Notes under the pieces: generated by a model
What the model was told of the DNA's origin: nothing
What the model saw: only the letters and a program-made list of their open reading frames with translations
Databases searched by the model: none
Position numbers and translations under genes: made by a program
Assembly (NCBI GenBank): GCA_937876275.1
Contig: CALFIA010000195.1
Coordinates: 1 to 22,346, forward strand
Reading direction: 5' to 3'
From: an uncultured Actinomycetes bacterium
GTDB lineage: Bacteria; Actinomycetota; Actinomycetes; S36-B12
Length of the DNA: 22,346 nucleotides
Part shown: positions 1 to 5,788 of the stretch, piece after piece
How the letters are laid out: each line of letters begins with the position of its first letter
How positions within the stretch are numbered: the first letter of the stretch is position 1

Positions 1-9
1 CATGTAACC

Positions 10-1251
10 GTGAGTGCGAGTAGTGATCCGTACCGTGGATGGGAGGCTGCTGCCCACCATGTGGCGGAGGGCGCGGGCGCAGTCGACTTTCCTGCCCTGA
101 CGTCAGTGGTCTTGATCAAGTTGCTCATTCTCGAGCGACTCAACAATGAGTTCGGGTCCGCAATGGGCGATGCGCTCATCGGCGAGGTGCTGAGATGCAT
201 ACGTGCCGGAGTCGATGGCGCCAAGGTCGAAAGAGTGCGAGGCGCGACGATCGCCATTGTCGCTCGAGAGCAGGCGCCCGCGGGAATCTTCGCTCGAGTC
301 CATGAGCTTCTCGACCCTGGACTCCAGGTCAACGGTGAGTCGATCTCGCTCCGGTACGCACTCGGCGGCGCGCATGCGCTCACCAGTTCAACTGAGGGCG
401 TTCGTGTGTTGCTCGAAGATGCACTCATCGCCGTGTCGGAAGCGGCTGCAACTTTCACCGACGTGATCTGTGACGAGGAATTGCGTTCGCGTACACGCAC
501 TCGAGTTGATGTCGAGTCACGATTGCGTACCGCCCTGATCAGCGACGAGTTCGAACTGCATTACCAGCCGGTGATGCGGCTTGAGTCCGGTGACGTCATC
601 GGATCAGAAAGCCTCATCCGTTGGCGACACCCCGAGCGCGGGTTGCTTCCCGCGGGCGAGTTCATTCCGGTGGTCGAGGAACTCGGACTCATTGCCTTGG
701 TCGATCTGTGGGTCATAGACCAGGTGTGCCGCGATCTCGATCTGCTGATGCAGCGAGGGATCACGCCGGTGTCGATCAATATCAGCCCGCAAACCCTGGC
801 CTCGCACGAGAAAGTGGCCGAGGCGCTCCTGGAGAAGCTGGGCGCAACCGGCCATACCCCGGATCAGATCGTCATTGAGATCACTGAGACTGCGGTCGCA
901 ACCGATGTGACGCGCTCAGTCGAGGGCATGCGCGCACTTCATCGCGCCGGGTTCCCGATTGCCATTGATGATTTCGGGGTGGGTGCATCGACCTTCGCCC
1001 TGCTGAAGGATCTTCCCTTTGATTTCCTGAAGCTCGACAAGAGTTTCGTGATCGATCTCGAACAGGAACGCGTTCAGCAGCTCATTGAGGCGATTTGCGC
1101 GATGGCCAGAGTGCTGGGCGGTGTCGTGGTGGCCGAAGGCGTCGAGGAGCAGTGGCAACTCGACATCTTGCGAGCATGCGGTGTGGAGATGGGTCAGGGC
1201 TGGTTCATCGGCAAGCCGTTACCGATGTCGGAGATTCCACAGTCGCACTGA
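10..1251 (+). CDS. Degenerate GGDEF-EAL protein, likely c-di-GMP phosphodiesterase
   Basis: The C-terminal part (about residues 170-410) is an EAL domain that hydrolyses cyclic di-GMP. Its catalytic and metal-binding set appears complete: E200 in an ESL version of the EAL motif, N257, E290, the DD pair 320-321 in IDDFG, K341, E376 in AEGVE and Q396 in the GQGWFIGKPLP motif. The N-terminal ~150 residues resemble a decayed GGDEF domain. The stretch around 36-60 matches the helix and metal loop pattern, but the GGDEF signature is replaced by RGATI near residues 77-81 and the metal-binding Asp residues are gone. It therefore should not make c-di-GMP but could be regulatory. No transmembrane segment is seen, so it is probably cytosolic. 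The GTG at 10 is the first start in the window. The frame is open back to base 1, so the gene may begin further upstream and lose a sensor domain here. It converges on the next gene with a 6-nt gap and no obvious terminator. Confidence 0.88.
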   Translation: MSASSDPYRGWEAAAHHVAEGAGAVDFPALTSVVLIKLLILERLNNEFGSAMGDALIGEVLRCIRAGVDGAKVERVRGATIAIVAREQAPAGIFARVHELLDPGLQVNGESISLRYALGGAHALTSSTEGVRVLLEDALIAVSEAAATFTDVICDEELRSRTRTRVDVESRLRTALISDEFELHYQPVMRLESGDVIGSESLIRWRHPERGLLPAGEFIPVVEELGLIALVDLWVIDQVCRDLDLLMQRGITPVSINISPQTLASHEKVAEALLEKLGATGHTPDQIVIEITETAVATDVTRSVEGMRALHRAGFPIAIDDFGVGASTFALLKDLPFDFLKLDKSFVIDLEQERVQQLIEAICAMARVLGGVVVAEGVEEQWQLDILRACGVEMGQGWFIGKPLPMSEIPQSH

Positions 1252-1257
1252 AGTGAA

Positions 1258-1881
1258 TCAGCAGTGCCAGCGTCCGCCGGCCCAATGTGAGGCACCTGCG
1301 CCAGTGCGCTCCCAGTTGTGAATCGTGCTGAAGGCGGCATCCTGCCAGTAGCGCGGCCAGGTGTTCATCGGTGACTTGCGAAGCTTTTCGAGGATGCGCT
1401 TGGCGCGATCCTCGCCGAGTAGCACCTTGTGCTCCTTGAGCATCATCCACGTTGCGCCGCGGGCGAGTTCGGGGGAGACCTGGTACGCCCCGCGGTACTT
1501 TCGTGTCGGGTTAATGGCGTTGTAGCGGCCTTCGCTCTCGCGGATCACGATGCACTTGCGGCGCTTCTCGACGGAGGCGCGGTAGTACTTGCCGCGATAC
1601 AGGCTGGGCTTGTAACCCGTGAGGTCTCGAGTCTGCGCTGAGTCGGTGGTGAAGTAGGCGAACTGTGCCTGCCTAATGGCTAGCTGCTGCATCGCGATCT
1701 GGCGCGCGGTGAGCGCCGTCTGCGGCAGTGCTACAGCCTGTTCGACGGTCACTACCGCCGTGGCCTCGGGGAGTTCAGCGGCAGCCGAGGTGGCCGACCA
1801 GGCAGCCGCGCCGATTCCGGCCAGGGCAAGGGAGCTGACTCCGAGCGCGATGGAACGCCGGCGAATGCGGAAGGGTTTCAC
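1258..1881 (-). CDS. Secreted lysozyme-fold/Rpf-like muralytic protein
   Basis: This is a 207-residue exported protein. Residues 1-35 form a signal peptide: Arg-rich FRIRRR, a hydrophobic core, then an Ala-rich cleavage region. A short low-complexity spacer follows, then a C-terminal domain from about residue 95. The core CIVIRESEGRYNAINP (110-125), then RGAYQVSPELA (130-140), the HNW around 190 and a terminal Cys, matches the transglycosylase-like/resuscitation-promoting-factor fold. The Glu in RESEG (115) would be the catalytic acid, and C110 and C207 could pair. The likely role is cleavage of peptidoglycan glycan strands in growth or resuscitation. The frame is open further upstream to 2112, but the GTG at 1881 is preferred because the signal peptide begins right after it and GAGGA lies 3 nt upstream; earlier codons fall in a structured leader. 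The exact subfamily (Rpf versus generic transglycosylase) is uncertain. Confidence 0.75.
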   Translation of the reverse strand: MKPFRIRRRSIALGVSSLALAGIGAAAWSATSAAAELPEATAVVTVEQAVALPQTALTARQIAMQQLAIRQAQFAYFTTDSAQTRDLTGYKPSLYRGKYYRASVEKRRKCIVIRESEGRYNAINPTRKYRGAYQVSPELARGATWMMLKEHKVLLGEDRAKRILEKLRKSPMNTWPRYWQDAAFSTIHNWERTGAGASHWAGGRWHC

Positions 1882-2057
1882 GAGTCCTCGTTCGGGCAGG
1901 CCAGCTGGCCTGCCGCCGTGATCCAGATCCCGGCGACCCCGGGTCTCTTTCCACCCGGTCTCGCTACCAACTCCTGCATGAGTGAGGACGACTCGCACGC
2001 CTGACACTGAACCATGCAGGTGATCCGCCGAAGCGGGGATCACGCACCCCTGGGGGC
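1882..2057 (-). ncRNA. Structured 5' leader RNA of the muralytic gene (candidate cis-regulatory RNA)
   Basis: The predicted promoter at 2064-2092 would give a leader of about 175 nt, which is unusual here because many neighbours look leaderless. Four hairpins read in RNA order. H1 (2043-2020) has a 7-bp GUGAUCC/GGAUCAC base and a GC-UUCG-GC-type tip. H2 (2020-1973) has CCUGCAUG pairing with CAUGCAGG and is extended inside by AGUG/CACU and AGG/CCU with bulges. H3 (1964-1933) is GCGA-ga-CCGGGU, an 8-nt GGAAAGAG loop, then ACCCGG-gg-UCGC. H4 (1914-1895) is a perfect 20-nt palindrome ending 5 nt before the GAGGA ribosome site. In actinomycetes, rpf-type genes are often controlled by a c-di-AMP (ydaO) riboswitch, but I do not see that class's conserved core. 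This may be an unrecognised leader class; the ligand is unknown. Confidence 0.5.
1895..1914 (-). promoter_or_regulatory. Perfect 20-nt palindromic hairpin next to the RBS
   Basis: GGCAGGCCAG is followed directly by its reverse complement. As RNA it folds into an 8-bp GC-rich stem with an AGCU loop, ending 5 nt upstream of the GAGGA motif (1889-1885) that serves the GTG at 1881. It could hinder ribosome access or pair alternatively with upstream leader segments. No U-tract follows, so it is not a standard intrinsic terminator. Confidence 0.5.
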
Positions 2058-2063
2058 TTAAAA

Positions 2064-2092
2064 AGGCTATGCAGCGCAACAACTTTCCGCAA
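2064..2092 (-). promoter_or_regulatory. Predicted promoter of the muralytic gene
   Basis: On the minus strand TTGCGG (2092-2087), a 17-nt spacer and TAGCCT (2069-2064) fit a housekeeping-type -35/-10 pair. Transcription would begin near 2057, giving the long structured leader. The call rests on hexamer match and spacing only. Confidence 0.45.
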
Positions 2093-2150
2093 AATGAGGG
2101 TGCCTGCGACACGCCCGACTCGGGCCGAGAGGTGTCCGATATGTTGTGTT

Positions 2151-2330
2151 ATGCGGCGTGACATAGACAACGTTGTCTCATGGCTCTCGTGTGACATGGA
2201 TCACCGCCTCATGGAGGTGCTTGACGCGTCTGTCCCGCCTTCGAGGGCGGGGGCGCCCCGTGATGCCCGGTTCGACGTGCCGGGAGGGAAGGCCCTGCGC
2301 GACATCGACGCGGGGGAGCCGTGGGTCTGA
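2151..2330 (+). CDS. Possible small protein of 59 residues, unknown function
   Basis: This short open frame lies between the muralytic gene's promoter and the ahpC promoter. It has coding-like statistics by eye: about 80% G/C at third positions and G at nearly half of first positions. A TATGTT hexamer (2140-2145) sits 5 nt before the ATG, close to the leaderless layout of other genes here; there is no ribosome binding site. The product begins MRRDIDNVVSWL and contains a DMDHRLMEVLD stretch rich in potential metal ligands, then a Pro/Gly/Ala-rich tail ending GEPWV. I recognise no family. It contains a perfect 14-bp palindrome at 2165-2178. The stop lies 4 nt before the ahpC OxyR-like box. It may instead be non-coding sequence upstream of ahpC. 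Confidence 0.35.
   Translation: MRRDIDNVVSWLSCDMDHRLMEVLDASVPPSRAGAPRDARFDVPGGKALRDIDAGEPWV
2165..2178. promoter_or_regulatory. Perfect 14-bp palindrome, LacI-type operator look-alike
   Basis: AGACAACGTTGTCT is perfectly self-complementary with a central ACGT, the architecture typical of LacI-family operators. It lies upstream of both the muralytic gene's promoter (minus strand) and the ahpC promoter (plus strand), and inside the putative 59-codon frame. Its regulator is not in the window. Confidence 0.35.
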
Positions 2331-2334
2331 CTCT

Positions 2335-2371
2335 ATAGGTATAACCAATCACTACGTTAGTTGCGAATGAT
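2335..2371 (+). promoter_or_regulatory. OxyR-like binding site upstream of ahpC
   Basis: The site reads ATAG-N7-CAAT-N7-TTAG-N7-TGAT with exact 7-nt spacing. Measured against the known OxyR consensus (ATAG-N7-CTAT repeated after N7, with T and A at fixed positions inside each half), 16 of 20 specified positions agree, including all four inner T/A positions. It ends one base before the predicted -35 of ahpC, the position expected for an OxyR activator contacting RNA polymerase. No oxyR gene is present in this window. Confidence 0.55.
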
Positions 2372-2400
2372 TTGCGCTATTGCTTGAGGCTACCTAGCGT
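2372..2400 (+). promoter_or_regulatory. Predicted ahpC promoter
   Basis: TTGCGC (2372-2377), a 17-nt spacer and TAGCGT (2395-2400) form a weak -35/-10 pair directly downstream of the OxyR-like box. A start near 2407 would leave a ~37-nt leader carrying GAGGAG (2431-2436), 7 nt before the ahpC ATG. A weak -35 fits an activator-dependent promoter. Confidence 0.45.
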
Positions 2401-2443
2401 GGGAGTCGCACCACACGGTGCACACACCACGAGGAGTTATCGA

Positions 2444-3013
2444 ATGTCGATCATCAATACCGAGATCAAGCCCTTCGAAGCCGTCGCCTACCGCAAGGGC
2501 GAGAAGGACTACGTCACCGTCACTGACGCTGACGTCCGCGGTAAGTGGAGCGTCTTCTTCTTCTACCCCGCAGACTTCACCTTCGTCTGCCCGACTGAGC
2601 TCGGCGATATGGCCGACCTCTACCCCGAGTTCCAGAAGCTCGGTGTCGAGATCTACAGCGTCTCGACCGACACGCATCACGTGCACAAGGCATGGGCAAC
2701 CGCATCCGACACCATCGGCAAGATCGGTTACTTCATGATCGGTGACCCGAGCGGCACCATCACCAACAACTTCGAGAACATGCGCCCGGGCGCAGGCCTC
2801 GCAGATCGCGGCACCTTCCTCGTTGATCCCGACGGTGTCATCCAGTACCTCGAGATCACTCCGGAGGGCGTCGGCCGTAACGCAGCCGAGCTGCTCCGCA
2901 AGATCAAGGCAGCCCAGTACGTGCGCAATCACCCGGGCGAAGTTTGCCCGGCCAAGTGGGAAGAGGGCGAAAGCACTCTCGCACCGTCAATCGATCTGGT
3001 CGGCAAGATCTAG
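2444..3013 (+). CDS. ahpC: Alkyl hydroperoxide reductase subunit C (typical 2-Cys peroxiredoxin)
   Basis: AhpC reduces hydrogen peroxide, organic hydroperoxides and peroxynitrite in the cytosol and is re-reduced by AhpF. The 189-residue product matches the family's usual length. The peroxidatic Cys is C49 within FYPADFTFVCPTELGD and the resolving Cys is C168 within HPGEVCPAKW. Other hallmarks are DTHHVHKAW, MIGDPSG and the C-terminal LAPSIDLVGKI. Long stretches match the enteric AhpC type rather than the short mycobacterial AhpC that works with AhpD. The frame is open 24 codons further upstream to 2372, but the ATG at 2444 is chosen because GAGGAG precedes it by 7 nt and the family N-terminus MSIINTEIKPF begins there. 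It is the first gene of an operon with ahpF, preceded by an OxyR-like site. Confidence 0.97.
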   Translation: MSIINTEIKPFEAVAYRKGEKDYVTVTDADVRGKWSVFFFYPADFTFVCPTELGDMADLYPEFQKLGVEIYSVSTDTHHVHKAWATASDTIGKIGYFMIGDPSGTITNNFENMRPGAGLADRGTFLVDPDGVIQYLEITPEGVGRNAAELLRKIKAAQYVRNHPGEVCPAKWEEGESTLAPSIDLVGKI

Positions 3014-3029
3014 TTCGCCCCTCGTGGTG

Positions 3030-3055
3030 GGGGTCCGGGCTTCGGCTCGGACCCC
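3030..3055 (+). terminator. Intercistronic UUCG hairpin between ahpC and ahpF
   Basis: GGGGTCCGGGC and GCTCGGACCCC form an 11-bp stem (one G-U pair) closed by a TTCG tetraloop, 17 nt after the ahpC stop. No T-run follows, so full termination is unlikely. Partial termination or protection of the ahpC 3' end would yield more AhpC than AhpF. Confidence 0.55.
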
Positions 3056-3096
3056 ATCCACCTCGCAAGACATCGCACAGACACCTGGAGTAACTC

Positions 3097-4668
3097 ATGC
3101 TTGATGCAGCCATCACGTCGCAGTTGAAGACCCACCTGGAGAAGGTCGTCTTTCCGATCGAGCTGGTCGCCTCACTAGATGACAGCACGAAGTCAGTAGA
3201 GCTCGCCGGCCTGCTCGAGGAGGTTGCCGCGCTCTCCGACAACATCACTGTCACGACCGCAGAGAACGAGCGTCGCCCGTCCTTCGCCATTGCACGCACC
3301 GGCACTGACATCTCGGTTCGCTTTGCGGGCATTCCCATGGGCCATGAATTCACCTCTTTCATTCTGGCGCTCCTTCAGGTCGGTGGTCATCCTTCGACTG
3401 CCTCGCCGGAGACCCTGGACCAAATCCGCGATCTCGACGGTGACTACCACTTCGAGACCTACTTCTCCCTGACCTGCCAGAACTGCCCTGATGTCGTGCA
3501 GGCACTCAACTTGATGAGCATCATCAATCCCCGCATTACCCATGTGGCTATTGATGGTGCGCTCTTCCAGGCAGAAGTCGATGCGCGCCAGGTGCTGGCA
3601 GTACCTGCCGTCTTCCTCAATGGCGAGATGTTTGCGTCCGGTCGAATGAGCCTGGAGGAAATCCTTGCCAAGCTCGATACGGGTGCGGCTGTTCGCGCCG
3701 CGGCACGTATCTCAGAGAAGGATGCGTTCGAGGTGCTTGTTGTGGGCGGCGGCCCGGCAGGTGCATCGGCAGCAATCTATGCAGCCCGCAAGGGCATCAG
3801 TACTGGTGTGGTGGCCGAGCGGTTCGGCGGTCAGGTGCTCGACACCATGGGTATCGAGAACTTCATCTCGATCCAGCACACCGAAGGCCCCAAGCTCGTC
3901 ACTGCTCTGGAGCAGCATGTACTCGAGTACGGCGTCGACATCATGAATACGCAGAAGGCAGCTCGCATCATCCCTGCAGGTAGCGACGGCCTGATCGAGG
4001 TGCAGCTCGAGAGCGGCGCAACCGTGAAGTCGAAGACCGTTGTTCTCTCGACAGGTGCCCGCTGGCGCTCGATGAACGTGCCTGGCGAGCAGGAATACCG
4101 CAACAAGGGCGTCACCTACTGCCCCCATTGCGATGGTCCGCTCTTTAAGGGCAAGCGCGTTGCCGTGATCGGCGGAGGCAACTCCGGTGTCGAGGCTGCC
4201 ATTGATCTCGCAGGTGTTGTCGCTCACGTGACCCTCATCGAGTTCGACGGTCAGCTGCGCGCTGACGAAGTACTGCAGCGCAAGCTGCGCAGCCTGCCGA
4301 ATGTCGACATCATCGTCAGCGCTCTCTCGACTGAAGTTCTGGGCGATGGCTCGAAGGTCACCGGAATCGAGTACACCGATCGCACTGACGACAGTGCGCA
4401 CGAGCTCGCACTCGATGGCATTTTCGTCCAGATCGGCCTGCTGCCGAACACCGAATGGCTGGAGGGATCTATCGAGCTGTCACCGCGCGGAGAGATCGTG
4501 ATTGATGACCACGGCCGTACATCGCTGCCGGGTGTCTTCGCTGCAGGTGACTGCACCACGGTGCCCTTCAAGCAGATCGTGATCGCCCTGGGTGCAGGCG
4601 CGACAGCAGCGCTCAGTGCATTCGATCACCTGATTCGCACATCAGCGCCTGTCGAAGCAACCGTCTAG
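3097..4668 (+). CDS. ahpF: Alkyl hydroperoxide reductase subunit F (NADH:peroxiredoxin reductase)
   Basis: AhpF is a flavoprotein that passes electrons from NADH through FAD and two disulfides to AhpC. At 523 residues it is essentially the same size as the enteric protein. The N-terminal half is the tandem thioredoxin-like domain with a CQNC redox centre (C127/C130). A linker leads to the FAD site GGGPAGASAA near residue 217, the second redox centre CPHC (C342/C345) and the pyridine-nucleotide site GGGNSGVEAA. The ending GVFAAGDCTTVPFKQIVIALGAGA is the usual FAD-binding segment. The sequence is strikingly enteric-like throughout. A GGAG motif lies about 7 nt before the ATG. It follows ahpC by 83 nt and is probably co-transcribed through a hairpin, then ends before a strong inverted repeat. 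Confidence 0.97.
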   Translation: MLDAAITSQLKTHLEKVVFPIELVASLDDSTKSVELAGLLEEVAALSDNITVTTAENERRPSFAIARTGTDISVRFAGIPMGHEFTSFILALLQVGGHPSTASPETLDQIRDLDGDYHFETYFSLTCQNCPDVVQALNLMSIINPRITHVAIDGALFQAEVDARQVLAVPAVFLNGEMFASGRMSLEEILAKLDTGAAVRAAARISEKDAFEVLVVGGGPAGASAAIYAARKGISTGVVAERFGGQVLDTMGIENFISIQHTEGPKLVTALEQHVLEYGVDIMNTQKAARIIPAGSDGLIEVQLESGATVKSKTVVLSTGARWRSMNVPGEQEYRNKGVTYCPHCDGPLFKGKRVAVIGGGNSGVEAAIDLAGVVAHVTLIEFDGQLRADEVLQRKLRSLPNVDIIVSALSTEVLGDGSKVTGIEYTDRTDDSAHELALDGIFVQIGLLPNTEWLEGSIELSPRGEIVIDDHGRTSLPGVFAAGDCTTVPFKQIVIALGAGATAALSAFDHLIRTSAPVEATV

Positions 4669-4684
4669 TCGAAAGCGACGCTGA

Positions 4685-4722
4685 ACGAGTGGGGCCTCTC
4701 TAGACTGGGAGGCCCCACTCGT
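4685..4722 (+). terminator. Terminator-like hairpin after ahpF
   Basis: A perfect 14-bp stem (4685-4698 with 4709-4722) encloses a 10-nt loop, starting 17 nt after the ahpF stop. No T-tract follows, as is common in actinomycete terminators. A TAGACT hexamer in the loop region (4701-4706) could be a -10 for the downstream reductase, but no -35 is evident. Confidence 0.65.
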
Positions 4723-4735
4723 CGTCAGGATTCCC

Positions 4736-5713
4736 ATGCGCAGCAGAACACTTGGCTCGTCACTCGTCGTCTCAGAGCAGGGCTTGGGATGCATGGGTAT
4801 GAGCGGTAACTACGGCGTACGTGACGATGAGGCTTCGCGTGCAACGCTGCATCGCGCACTCGATCTGGGCATTACGTTCTTCGACAGTGCGGATATCTAC
4901 GGCCCTTACATCAACGAGGAACTACTAGGCGCTGAGTTGGGCTCGGTCAGGCAAGAGGTCGTGATCGCGACCAAATTCGGTCACGAGGTGACACCCGAGG
5001 GCAAGATTCGCATCAATGGCCGCCCTGACTACGTGCGTGCTGCCTGCGAGGCATCACTTCGACGGCTCAATACCGACTACATAGACCTCTACTACCAGCA
5101 TCGTGTTGACCTCGAGGTTCCCGTCGAGGAGACCTGGGGTGCGATGAAGGAACTTGTCGACGAGGGCAAGGTGCGCACCCTCGGAATTTCCGAGGCCGCG
5201 CCCGACACCATTCGACGCGCACATGCAGTGCATCCGGTTACCGCGATTCAAAGTGAGTACTCGCTGTGGACCCGCGATGTGGAGCGCAACGGCGTGCTCG
5301 ATGTCGCACGTGAGCTCAACATTGGTTTCGTGCCCTTCTCTCCCTTGGCGCGCGGGTTCCTCTCGGGCGAAATCACCAGCCTTGATCAACTACCGGAGAA
5401 CGACTATCGGCGCGGCAATCCGCGATTCCAAGGTGAGAACCTCGACCACAATCTTGTTTTGGTGCGAGGGGTAGAGGAACTTGCAGCAGAGAAGAGCGTG
5501 AAGCCAACGCAGCTTGCACTCGCCTGGGTACTTGCCCAGGGCGATGACATAGTCCCGATTCCGGGAACTAAGCGCATCGACTATCTCGAAGAGAACCTAG
5601 GGGCTGCTGATATCGAGCTCACTGTCGATGATCGATTGCGGCTAGACGAGCTTTTCGGGCCGGATTCCGTGGCAGGCCCTAGGTATCACGACATGTCTCA
5701 CATCTACATCTGA
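4736..5713 (+). CDS. Aldo/keto reductase
   Basis: This is an NADPH-dependent (beta/alpha)8-barrel oxidoreductase that reduces aldehydes or ketones; the physiological substrate cannot be told from sequence. The 325 residues cover a full-length family member. The catalytic tetrad is visible as D50 and Y55 in FFDSADIYG, K80 in IATKFG and H122 in YYQHRVD. Cofactor-binding features near the C-terminus include PIPGTKRIDYLEENL. The motif set resembles the bacterial AKR group around AKR11-AKR13. Start: AGGA lies 5 nt before the ATG, immediately beyond the ahpF terminator hairpin, so the gene is probably transcribed separately. It could serve detoxification of carbonyls made under oxidative stress, in line with its neighbours, but that is inference from position. 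Confidence 0.92.
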   Translation: MRSRTLGSSLVVSEQGLGCMGMSGNYGVRDDEASRATLHRALDLGITFFDSADIYGPYINEELLGAELGSVRQEVVIATKFGHEVTPEGKIRINGRPDYVRAACEASLRRLNTDYIDLYYQHRVDLEVPVEETWGAMKELVDEGKVRTLGISEAAPDTIRRAHAVHPVTAIQSEYSLWTRDVERNGVLDVARELNIGFVPFSPLARGFLSGEITSLDQLPENDYRRGNPRFQGENLDHNLVLVRGVEELAAEKSVKPTQLALAWVLAQGDDIVPIPGTKRIDYLEENLGAADIELTVDDRLRLDELFGPDSVAGPRYHDMSHIYI

Positions 5714-5776
5714 GCGCGATCGGTCATGATTCAGGCATAGTTTCGGACGAATCGGACTCCACACCGGTCTTCAGCC

Positions 5777-5782
5777 GATACT
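5777..5782 (+). promoter_or_regulatory. Leaderless-type -10 of the diguanylate cyclase gene
   Basis: GATACT lies exactly 6 nt before the ATG at 5789, so transcription would begin at or next to the A of the start codon. There is no ribosome binding site upstream and no clear -35. Confidence 0.4.
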
Positions 5783-5788
5783 GGTCGT

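Noticed and set aside
1921..1945. GATCTGGAT in the muralytic leader, reminiscent of the TPP riboswitch core, plus GGGGTGC upstream
   Set aside because: The following bases do not match the TPP consensus (AAUxCCAGCG) and the CUGAGA element is missing. The downstream gene has no thiamine link.
1882..2057. c-di-AMP (ydaO) or c-di-GMP riboswitch in the leader
   Set aside because: The conserved cores of these classes (for example the CGACAGCUAAC-like or GCAAACC segments) are not seen by eye. Left as an unclassified structured leader.
1258..2112. Longer 284-residue version of the muralytic protein
   Set aside because: The extra N-terminal 77 residues are not a signal peptide or domain and coincide with the hairpin-rich leader. 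The GTG at 1881 has a signal peptide directly behind it.
2215..2310. Possible ncRNA or tRNA-like element with a GGTTCGA segment and GC-rich hairpins on the plus strand
   Set aside because: No acceptor stem, wrong loop size for a T-arm, no CCA or other arms. The coding frame 2151-2330 explains the composition equally well.
2372..2443. N-terminal extension of AhpC
   Set aside because: The extension overlaps the predicted -35/-10 and the ribosome site. The family N-terminus starts at the ATG at 2444.
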